Positions 14,300 to 20,126 of a stretch of 20,126 nucleotides of DNA are shown here, one piece after another (positions within the stretch are counted from its first letter, which is position 1; every line of letters starts with the position of its first letter). The stretch covers positions 1 through 20,126 of the forward strand of contig CABQHM010000059.1 in NCBI GenBank assembly GCA_902464015.1. The letters run 5' to 3'. The position numbers and the translations under genes were made by a program. This DNA is from an uncultured Coriobacteriales bacterium. GTDB lineage: Bacteria > Actinomycetota > Coriobacteriia > Coriobacteriales > UMGS124. The notes below the pieces were generated by a model. It ran no database searches. It was not told the DNA's origin and saw only the letters and a list, made by a program, of their open reading frames with translations.

Positions 14300-14331
14300 G
14301 ATTTTGCACTCCCTTTCAACCAAAGGCGACA

Positions 14332-14413
14332 GGGATGCGCTGTGGCAAGGCGCTCAGGGCCGATGTGTACTGGAGTACATGAGGCCCTGAGGAACGCAGC
14401 CACAGCGCATCCC
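14332..14413. repeat. Large imperfect palindrome between minus-strand genes
   Basis: Three nested perfect stems: GGGATGCGCTGTGGC (14332-14346) with 14399-14413 (15 bp), CTCAGGGCC (14353-14361) with GGCCCTGAG (14383-14391), and TGTAC (14366-14370) with GTACA (14375-14379) around a TGGA loop. No T-run follows on the minus strand. It starts 7 bp beyond the stop of the acidic protein gene, so it may act as an attenuator, RNA processing site or interspersed palindrome. It is unrelated to the A/B/C elements. Confidence 0.85.
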
Positions 14414-14420
14414 GGGACTT

Positions 14421-15149
14421 CTAGTTCTTGACGCTCAGCACGTTGCCAGCCATGGCCTTGACCTTCTTGGCACGCACCATGCGCAGGATGCCTGAGGGGT
14501 CGATGTGCCACACGGCAAATGAGGGCAGGCCGTCGGCCGAGTCGCGCATGTAGTCGATGAGCTGGGCGAGCATCTGCAGGCCGGGCAGGTCGGTGTCGGC
14601 TGCTGCCTCCTCGTCGCCTTCGCCCTCCTCGTTTTCGTGCGCCATGAGGTAGCTCAGGGCTGCCTGGCGGGTGGTGGTGCCCACATGGATGCGCAGGCCT
14701 TCGGGTGCGGGGACGGGCTCGTAGTCGAAGGGGTTCTCGTCGCCCTCCTGCGTGTCCTGCTCGCCCTCAAGCTCCTCGCAGGCACCTTCGCCCTCGTCAC
14801 CTTCCGACGCATGCTTCGCGTCAGCGGCTTCCTTGTTGTCTTCCTGCTCGTCGGCCTCGGCTTCCATCTTCGCGCGCTCGATGGCGGCCTGCGTGGCCTC
14901 CATCACCTCGCCGCGTGCGGCCTCCAGGTCGAAGTCCTCGGGGATGAGGGTCTTGGCCTGCGCCCACACCTCTACCGGTGAGCTGGCCTTTTTGGCGCTT
15001 TCGAGCGACTCGGGATCCACCACGAGGCGCGCGGAGTCCCAGCGGCCCTCCACGATCTGGCGGCCCCACTCGTCGAGCTCGGTACGGTCGGTGTAGAAAA
15101 GCCACGCGGCGCGGCGCGGGTCGTCTCCCTTGTTCATGAGCACGGGCAT
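14421..15149 (-). CDS. Unknown acidic protein
   Basis: This is a 242-residue protein that I do not recognise. ATG 15149 is chosen because GGGAG lies 5 nt upstream; an ATG at 15161 has no ribosome site. The N-terminus (to about residue 85) looks folded: PRRAAWLFYTDRTELDEWGRQIVEGRWDSARLVVDP. A central stretch, roughly residues 95-140, is strongly acidic and low in complexity (many E/D, few hydrophobics) and probably disordered. The C-terminus (GLRIHVGTTTRQAALSYLMAH, then LPSFAVWHIDPSGILRMVRAKKV) looks folded again, interrupted by a second acidic insert. There is no signal peptide or membrane segment, so it is probably cytoplasmic. Codon use is like its neighbours. Confidence 0.75.
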   Translation of the reverse strand: MPVLMNKGDDPRRAAWLFYTDRTELDEWGRQIVEGRWDSARLVVDPESLESAKKASSPVEVWAQAKTLIPEDFDLEAARGEVMEATQAAIERAKMEAEADEQEDNKEAADAKHASEGDEGEGACEELEGEQDTQEGDENPFDYEPVPAPEGLRIHVGTTTRQAALSYLMAHENEEGEGDEEAAADTDLPGLQMLAQLIDYMRDSADGLPSFAVWHIDPSGILRMVRAKKVKAMAGNVLSVKN

Positions 15150-15185
15150 GGTTGCTCCCATCGTCGAAGTGTCGTCTGGGCAGGA

Positions 15186-15191
15186 ATTATA
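15186..15191 (-). promoter_or_regulatory. Candidate -10 box for the acidic protein gene
   Basis: A perfect TATAAT on the minus strand lies 37 bp upstream of the ATG at 15149. No clear -35 is found at 16-18 bp. The same 221-bp gap must carry the metA promoter; no SAM riboswitch or T-box fold was recognised there. Confidence 0.4.
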
Positions 15192-15370
15192 GGCCGTACG
15201 CGGTCCTTGCCGCTATCAGTCGCGCCGATGGCTGGCAATCAAAACATATCGCACCCGCGCATCGTTCTTCGCCGCACTTGGCCGTCGGAGAGGGTATCTT
15301 TATCCCTTGGAAATTTGAGCCATTCAAAACGACCCTGCACGAGCCATGTGCCTTCTCCCAAGGAGCCTCC

Positions 15371-16360
15371 ATGCCTATCAACATCCCCACCGGACTTCCT
15401 GCCAAGGAGATTCTTGACGACGAGCGCATCTTCGCGCTTGAGGAGAACGTTGCCTCCAAGCAGCACATGCGCCCGCTGAGGGTCGTGCTGCTCAACCTCA
15501 TGCCCAAGAAGATCGAGACGGAGACGCAGATCCTGCGCCTCATCTCAAAGTCGCCGCTGCAGGTGGACATGGACTTCATGTGCATGGCGAGCCACGAGAG
15601 CAAGAATACCCCCCACGACCACCTCGTCAAGTTCTATGACACGTTCGAGGCGTTTCGGGAGCGTCGCTACGACGCGCTCGTCATCACCGGTGCCCCCGTG
15701 GAGGAGATGGACTTCGAGGACGTCGACTACTGGGACGAGCTCGTCGAGGTCATGAAGTGGAGCCGCACCAACGTCTACTCCACGCTGCACATCTGTTGGG
15801 GTGCCTTGGCGGGCCTGTACTTCCACCACGGCGTGAACAAGGTGGCGCTGCCCAGCAAGCTTTTCGGCGTGTTCGCCACCAGGCTCACCGACGAGTACAA
15901 CTTCCTCACCAACGGCTTTGACGAGCGCTTCTTCATGCCGCACTCCCGCCATGCCGGCATCGACCTCGCCCAGCTCGACGAGCATATCGGACACGACCTG
16001 TACGCGCTGGGCACGAGCCCGGTGACGGGTCCCTCCATCCTGGCGACCTCCGACATGCGCCAGGTGTTCATCACCGGCCACCTCGAGTACGCCAAGGGCA
16101 CGCTCGATGCGGAGTACCGCCGCGACCTGGGGCAGGGCAGGCCCATCGACATGCCACGCAACTATTATCCCGACGACGACCCTGCCAACGAGCCCTGCCT
16201 TACTTGGCGCAGCCACGCCAACCTCTTCTGGCGCAACTGGCTCAACTACATCTACCAGATGACGCCCTTCGACCTCACCGAGCTCAGCGAAGACTACAAG
16301 GGCTACCGCATCTCCGAGCGCGTCTGGCAGCCCGGCACTCGCGGCGGCGACATCCGCTAG
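15371..16360 (+). CDS. metA: Homoserine O-acetyltransferase (MetA type)
   Basis: This 329-residue protein is full length for MetA. It acylates homoserine, the first committed step of methionine synthesis. Landmarks: LNLMPKKIETE (41-51), catalytic C142 in HICWGALAG, and H237/E239 in TGHLEY. Residue 111 is Glu (TGAPVE), which in this family marks acetyl-CoA use, whereas Gly at this position (as in E. coli) marks succinyl-CoA use. It should therefore make O-acetylhomoserine despite the older name homoserine succinyltransferase. ATG 15371 has AGGAG 5 nt upstream and begins the conserved MPINIPTGLPA; the frame is open further up but not conserved-looking. No terminator was seen before the next gene 93 bp downstream. 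Confidence 0.95.
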   Translation: MPINIPTGLPAKEILDDERIFALEENVASKQHMRPLRVVLLNLMPKKIETETQILRLISKSPLQVDMDFMCMASHESKNTPHDHLVKFYDTFEAFRERRYDALVITGAPVEEMDFEDVDYWDELVEVMKWSRTNVYSTLHICWGALAGLYFHHGVNKVALPSKLFGVFATRLTDEYNFLTNGFDERFFMPHSRHAGIDLAQLDEHIGHDLYALGTSPVTGPSILATSDMRQVFITGHLEYAKGTLDAEYRRDLGQGRPIDMPRNYYPDDDPANEPCLTWRSHANLFWRNWLNYIYQMTPFDLTELSEDYKGYRISERVWQPGTRGGDIR

Positions 16361-16453
16361 TCTCGGGCTATCAAGCTGCAAGTGCGGGTATCATGTGCCG
16401 AGTCAAAAGCGATTCCGCGGCGCAGGCCGTGCGGTTGAGGAGGCATGTGGGAC

Positions 16454-18919
16454 ATGACGATGCAGATGGTGAGGCTCGGGGACGTGTGCCGGGCAGCAAA
16501 GGAAGGCCAGCAGGACCTTACGGTAGCCGAGCGCTCGGCGCGCAAGGGGCCGTACGCCTACTTTGCCGACAACTGTCAGTCGTTTGGTGTCGACGATTGG
16601 CTCGTGGATGCGGGCGGTGCAATCATCGTCCCTGCGTACGGCCAGATTGTGGCGAACACCGGGTACGTCATGGCACGCAAGGAGCAGGGACGCTTCTCCT
16701 TTGGCAAGCAGGTGTATGCCCTCGTGCCGCATGACCGCACCGACACCGACTACCTCTACAACGTCATCACGCACTCCCCGCAGGTGGCCCACCAGGTCAC
16801 CGGAACCCCTCAGCTGCGCCAGATTTCCCTGACCGCGCTGCTCGCCTCGCGCATTCCCTGGCCCTGTCGCGCTGTGCGCGACGCGTTTGTCGAGATGATT
16901 GAGGCTGACGAGGCCGAGTTCAAGCGCCTGCGCGCCCTGCCTGCCCGGCTCATGGCCGAGGGCGACGAGGCGTTTGCGAGCATCGTGGGTGCCGACGGAC
17001 CTAAGACCCTCGCCATGGCGGACGCGGTGAGGTGGCGCACGGGCACGTCGGTGCTGGCCGAGCTGCGCGGCCCCGACAAGGCCGTGCGCGTGGAGGGCAG
17101 CCGCGGCACTCTGGGTCGCTGCGACGAGGTCCTGGCCGAGGGACCCTGCGTCGTGGCCGCCCCCCAGGGTCGCGCCATGGTCGCGCGCTACGTTCCCGAG
17201 GCATGCCATCCTTTGCAGGACGTGCTCTATGCCTGCGCGGCCGACTCCAAGGTCGACCTGGGCGTCTTGCTGTTTGCCCTGCGTGCCGCCCGTGTGCGCG
17301 AGGGCCTGCCCAGGCAGGAATGGGTGGGCGAGCAGGACTTCGACGCCTTGCGCCTGCATGTGGGCACCCCCGAGCAGCAGGGGCGCTTTGCTCCCATCGC
17401 AAACGACATCTTCGCCCGCCTCGCCCAGGCCGAGACCGACCTCGTCCAGCTCGAGCGCGACCACGCGGCGCGCCTGGCGGAGTTCTTCACGCATGGCCGC
17501 GTGGGGGTCGATGGGTCGAGCACGGCCGAAGACGAGCCGCTCGGCGAAATCCCCGCGGCGCCCGAGGCGGTTGCCGCGTGTGGGAAGGATGCCGGCAAGG
17601 GGCAGGAAGACGCCGCTGATGCTGGCTCCATGCTGGCCGACCTGCGTGCGCGCACGGCACAGGCGGGCGCGCTCGCTCCTCTTGCCGCTCAGGGCCTGGG
17701 AATCCTGAGCGATCCTGCCGATGTTGCCTGGGAGCTTGCGCCCCTGGCCGTTGTGCGCGCGTGCGCCTCGAGCTCACAGTGGGCGTTCGTCGCCGCCGCT
17801 GCCGGCCCCTATGCCGCGCCTGCCTACGCCAATCTTGTGCGTGCGCTCGACACGGTCATGACCGAGCTCTCCGAGTCCAACGACCTGCTGTCGTTCCTGC
17901 CCAACCTCTCGTACGCCTCGTCTCTGCTGACGCTTGAGCAGCTTGCCGGGTGGGTCGGCATGCTTGACGCCATCGAGCCGGGCGCTATTACGGGCGCTGC
18001 CGTGCGCGCCGTGCTGCGCCTCGACTCCTCGTTTGCCGTGCTGCCTGACTCAGTCAACGGCCTGCTAGAGGGCGCGGTGCGTTCCTGTGCCCGCGGCCTG
18101 GGTCGCGAGCTGGGAAGCGCCTATGTGCCCTGCTCGTCGGGCGAGGGCCTCATCGACCTGCTCGCACATGATTTTCCCGAGGCCACGCTGCGCTCGCAGA
18201 CGCAGGAGTTCTCCCATATCCTAGCCGACATGCTCGTGAGGGCGGCCGAGCTCGAGGGCATGGCCGAGCAGCGCGGCGGCTTGGGCGCCGCCGTGGGCAG
18301 CGCGCTTGCACACGACGAGTTCGGCGACTGGCGGGCCGACCTCGTGTGCGCCGTGCTTCCTTGCGAGGAGGGCGCCTGGCACGAGGGTGCCGTCTCGCCT
18401 GAGGATGCCCGCTGGGCGGTTCTGGGTGTGCCCCCGCGCAACAAGGCGACGTTCGCCTGGATTCAGCAGGCGATGTTTCACCAGGCAGAAGGCGGCGTGA
18501 CCGTGCTTCTTGCGCCGAACTGCGCCCTGCATTCCTGTGTGGGCAGCGAGACCGAGCTTCGTCGCAAGCTCGCCGCCTCGGGCCGGGTGCGCGCCGTCGT
18601 GTCACTGCCCTCGCGCATCTTCGCCGACGGCCGTCCCGCCTCGAGCCTGATCGTGCTGGGCGACCCGCGCGACGCCGAGTCCGCGCAAACGCTCATGGTC
18701 GACATGCTTGGCTGCGGTGTGCCTTCGGATGGCGCGGGTGCCGGCACCGTCGCGACCCGCGAGCTCCCCGCCGAGGTCGCCGCCCATGCCGCGCAGGTGC
18801 TTGCGGCCTGGGTCGAGCGTGCCGAGACACCGTGCGAGCAGGGCTTCTGCCGCGTCGTCGGTGCCGAGGAGATCGCCGCAAACGCCGACGTCCTCACCCC
18901 TTGGACCTACGTGGGGTAG
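16454..18919 (+). CDS. Type I restriction specificity-methylase (S-M) fusion, methylase motifs degenerate
   Basis: This is an 821-residue protein. AGGAGG (16438-16443) fits ATG 16454; ATG 16445 is too close. Residues 5-135 look like an HsdS target-recognition domain (VRLGDV at the start, GTPQLRQISLTALLASRIPWP at the end). Residues about 190-325 look like a second, diverged one, each followed by a helical stretch. After an acidic Ala/Gly linker (about 340-385), the C-terminal half follows the HsdM N6-adenine methylase plan. The key motifs are altered: motif I DPaCGsG reads VPCSSGEG (558-565) and motif IV NPPF reads LPCEE (635-639), whereas later HsdM features remain (RWAVLGVPPRNKATFAW, VVSLPSRIF near 717). 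It is probably not an active methylase. No HsdR gene is present in the window. Confidence 0.75.
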   Translation: MTMQMVRLGDVCRAAKEGQQDLTVAERSARKGPYAYFADNCQSFGVDDWLVDAGGAIIVPAYGQIVANTGYVMARKEQGRFSFGKQVYALVPHDRTDTDYLYNVITHSPQVAHQVTGTPQLRQISLTALLASRIPWPCRAVRDAFVEMIEADEAEFKRLRALPARLMAEGDEAFASIVGADGPKTLAMADAVRWRTGTSVLAELRGPDKAVRVEGSRGTLGRCDEVLAEGPCVVAAPQGRAMVARYVPEACHPLQDVLYACAADSKVDLGVLLFALRAARVREGLPRQEWVGEQDFDALRLHVGTPEQQGRFAPIANDIFARLAQAETDLVQLERDHAARLAEFFTHGRVGVDGSSTAEDEPLGEIPAAPEAVAACGKDAGKGQEDAADAGSMLADLRARTAQAGALAPLAAQGLGILSDPADVAWELAPLAVVRACASSSQWAFVAAAAGPYAAPAYANLVRALDTVMTELSESNDLLSFLPNLSYASSLLTLEQLAGWVGMLDAIEPGAITGAAVRAVLRLDSSFAVLPDSVNGLLEGAVRSCARGLGRELGSAYVPCSSGEGLIDLLAHDFPEATLRSQTQEFSHILADMLVRAAELEGMAEQRGGLGAAVGSALAHDEFGDWRADLVCAVLPCEEGAWHEGAVSPEDARWAVLGVPPRNKATFAWIQQAMFHQAEGGVTVLLAPNCALHSCVGSETELRRKLAASGRVRAVVSLPSRIFADGRPASSLIVLGDPRDAESAQTLMVDMLGCGVPSDGAGAGTVATRELPAEVAAHAAQVLAAWVERAETPCEQGFCRVVGAEEIAANADVLTPWTYVG

Positions 18920-19334
18920 GCCTGCTGCCTGGGAATGATGCATCGTGGCCACGAGGTCCCAGATGATGATTAAGTCTGATCGGCCTCATCGAACACGCTT
19001 TCTGCCTGCGGTGTTGCAATGGTGAAGTACCGCGCGGCCCACTTGTTCATCGTTTAGGGCCAGTGGCCGAGTGGACCCCCACGTGGGGTTGGCGCTCGCT
19101 GCTCGTGAATCGTGTCTCCGGATGGCCCGATGGCTGTCTTGACGTTTGGTGTCTGGACCCCGTTGCGTGTTAATCTTGCCGATTGGATTGTCTGCTGGCA
19201 GTTCTGATGCTTTGTACGCCATGAGTGCTGCTTTAGCTTGAGTTGTACTGCCGCGCTTCGTGACACGCCGTGTCCAAAGCGCGATCCGTTGTCAGTCAAT
19301 GCGGCTCTGGGCCGCTTGTGAAAGGAGTTTGTCC
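18920..19334. other. Gene-free 415-bp region with small dyads
   Basis: No convincing gene was found; base composition is less GC-biased than in the neighbouring genes. Visible items: CTGGGA/TCCCAG (18929-18934/18957-18962) enclosing TCGTGGCCACGA, a possible weak terminator for the S-M gene; the palindrome CCCCACGTGGGG (19077-19088); the dyad GACACG-c-CGTGTC (19262-19274); and a small hairpin GCGGC/GCCGC (19301-19315) just before the ribosome site of the next gene. The last two could be control sites for the PNPOx-fold gene. Confidence 0.5.
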
Positions 19335-19745
19335 ATGAGTGGAATCGACACCGTCCTGCAGTACCTCCAGGCCGTCCCTGCCTGGTACCTCGCCACGAGC
19401 GTCGACGACCAGCCCCATGTGCGCCCCTTCAGCTATGCCGCTGAGTGCGACGGCCGCGTGTGGTTCGTGACCGCCACGACCAAGGATGTCTGGCAGGAGC
19501 TGCTCGCCAACCAGAAGTTCGAGGCCACGAGCTGGTGGCCCGGCCACGGCTGGCTCATCCTGCGCGGCCTGGCCGGTCTCAAGGACGAGGTTACGCCCGA
19601 GATCCGTAAGGCCGGCTACGAGCACCTCACGGCTCTCGGCGAGTCCTACGACGGCCCCGACGACCCCACCCTCGTCTTCTTCTCCGTCGAGCAGCCCCAA
19701 GCCTGGATCTGCAACCACGACGAATGGGTGCCCGTAGAGCTGTAG
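19335..19745 (+). CDS. Pyridoxamine 5'-phosphate oxidase-fold flavin-binding protein
   Basis: This 136-residue protein is typical of small split-barrel proteins. The pattern is clear: WYLATSVDDQPHVRPFSYAAECDGRVWFVTATTKDVWQELLANQKFEA, followed by WLILRGLAGLKDE and, near the C-terminus, TLVFFSVEQPQAWICNHD. Such proteins bind FMN, F420 or haem and are often annotated as putative nitroreductase or NimC/NimA-related; the fold does not reveal the substrate. It lacks the catalytic set of true PdxH and is shorter. ATG 19335 has AAAGGAG 7 nt upstream. It appears monocistronic, with two hairpins downstream. Confidence 0.88.
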   Translation: MSGIDTVLQYLQAVPAWYLATSVDDQPHVRPFSYAAECDGRVWFVTATTKDVWQELLANQKFEATSWWPGHGWLILRGLAGLKDEVTPEIRKAGYEHLTALGESYDGPDDPTLVFFSVEQPQAWICNHDEWVPVEL

Positions 19746-19753
19746 TCCTTGAT

Positions 19754-19804
19754 GGCCTGCTTGTATACTCTAAAGTAGTATACTTGTAAGTATACAAGCA
19801 GGCC
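19754..19804. repeat. 16-bp perfect hairpin with three GTATAC palindromes
   Basis: GGCCTGCTTGTATACT (19754-19769) pairs perfectly with 19789-19804 around a 19-nt loop. GTATAC occurs three times (19763, 19778, 19790), so alternative pairings with the loop copy are possible. It begins 9 bp after the PNPOx-fold stop. No T-run follows directly. Confidence 0.8.
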
Positions 19805-19824
19805 GACGGGAGGGTCGATGTTTT

Positions 19825-19860
19825 AGGGGGTGAGGACCTTTGGCCCTTGCCCCCTGTTTT
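19825..19860 (+). terminator. Probable intrinsic terminator
   Basis: AGGGGG (19825-19830) plus TGAGG pairs with CCTTG plus CCCCCT (19845-19855), an 11-bp stem with two wobbles, followed by GTTTT. It probably ends the PNPOx-fold transcript together with the hairpin just upstream. Confidence 0.6.
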
Positions 19861-19884
19861 ATGGTCGTCATCCAGAAGTACGCG

Positions 19885-19927
19885 CAACCTTTGTCCTCGA
19901 ACGCCGCACGGAAGCGTGTGGCGTTCG
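19885..19927. repeat. Diverged short hairpin unit upstream of element C, copy 1
   Basis: CGAACGCC (19898-19905) pairs with GGCGTTCG (19920-19927). The order CAACC, TTTGTCC, AACGCC, CGGAAGC, GTGTGGC matches the next unit and resembles the AAACGC...GGGAAGCGTGG core of the units near 10400. Confidence 0.6.
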
Positions 19928-19949
19928 AAGGCTTGCATGCCGCGCCCCC

Positions 19950-19990
19950 AACCCTTGTCCCCAAACGCCTTTCGGAAGCATGTGGCACCC
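19950..19990. repeat. Diverged short hairpin unit upstream of element C, copy 2
   Basis: This is a second copy of the unit at 19885-19927 (CAACCCTTGTCC, AAACGCC, CGGAAGC, TGTGGC). Its outer stem is weaker. It leads directly into element C. Confidence 0.6.
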
Positions 19991-20126
19991 GGGGGAGGGG
20001 GCTTCTCCGCAGCCCACCTCCGCAGTGAAAGCAAGAAAAGGGGCACAAGCGCGCGAAGCGCGCCCGTGCCCCGGGTTTTCGAAGCTTTCGGTACGAGGAC
20101 AAGTGGGCGAAGGAGAAGCCTCCCTC
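19991..20126. repeat. Structured interspersed element, copy C (runs to window edge)
   Basis: The fold is the same as in copies A and B, with different stem sequences. P1 GGCTTCTCC 20000-20008/20112-20120, extended outward by 3 pairs. P2 GCCCAC 20012-20017/20103-20108, with CTC/GAG and a 5-nt bulge. P3 GAAAGC 20027-20032/GCTTTC 20084-20089. P3a GAAAA/TTTTC 20035-20039/20076-20080. P4 GGGGCAC 20040-20046/20066-20072. P5 GCGCGC 20049-20054/20058-20063 with GAA. CGCAGT, GGTAC, AA, GAA, CC and GGG are unchanged. The element may extend past the edge. Confidence 0.8.

Noticed and set aside
10478..14431. Very long plus-strand open frames (over 600 codons) opposite the hydratase and PatB-like genes
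   Set aside because: They are antisense by-products of high-GC codon use; their translations are His/Val/Gly-rich without domains.
15150..15370. Possible SAM or T-box riboswitch ahead of metA
   Set aside because: No kink-turn, specifier or terminator/antiterminator arrangement was recognised by eye.
19058..19100. GTGGCCGAGTGG, which resembles the D-arm of a tRNA-Ser or tRNA-Leu
   Set aside because: No matching acceptor, anticodon or T-arm follows; the rest does not fold as a tRNA.

Overview
The window is high-GC DNA with actinobacterial-style genes. The best guess is a gut-type anaerobe of class Coriobacteriia (Eggerthella/Slackia/Olsenella-like). The clues are a membrane-bound LuxR-family regulator divergent from a Tat-exported FAD reductase, an FMN-binding partner protein, a MetA-type acyltransferase, and very GC-rich third codon positions. 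The genus cannot be fixed from the sequence alone.

Layout. 1-828: 3' part of an ABC exporter ATPase running in from the left edge. 924-5147: a respiratory-type cassette, with a multi-TM LuxR regulator (minus) divergent from a Tat flavoprotein and a tandem FMN-binding protein (plus), closed by a clear terminator at 5187-5222. 5226-6595: a radical SAM protein (minus) divergent from an HxlR-type repressor (plus). 6683-8485: an AlbA/HATPase_c_4-type regulator (minus) with a recognisable promoter. 8925-9502: a RelE/YefM-type toxin-antitoxin pair (minus). 9676-10239: an O6-alkylguanine-DNA alkyltransferase (minus). 10649-15149: an aconitase-superfamily hydratase, a MalY/PatB-type PLP lyase and an acidic unknown protein, all minus. 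15371-16360: metA. 16454-18919: a fused type I specificity-methylase protein whose methylase motifs look broken. 19335-19745: a small PNPOx-fold protein. No rRNA, tRNA or CRISPR array was seen.

The most unusual content is intergenic. Three copies of a ~130-nt element (8624-8754, 10498-10634, 19991 to the right edge) fold into the same stack of helices. Nearly every helix differs in sequence between copies yet keeps its pairing (compensatory changes), while specific internal-loop bases are invariant. Each copy is preceded on the + strand by one or two copies of a shorter hairpin unit; that unit also occurs alone at 9565-9652 and as a 98-100-bp tandem pair at 10313-10510. This looks like a dispersed family selected for folding, either as RNA or as single-stranded DNA. 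It is the main candidate for an undescribed system. The second candidate is the catalytically degenerate S-M fusion without a restriction subunit.

How genes may work together: the flavoprotein and FMN protein probably form one electron-transfer unit that reduces an unidentified small molecule under LuxR control. MetA (acetyl type) and the PatB-like lyase are both sulfur amino acid enzymes, but they lie on opposite strands and are not one operon.
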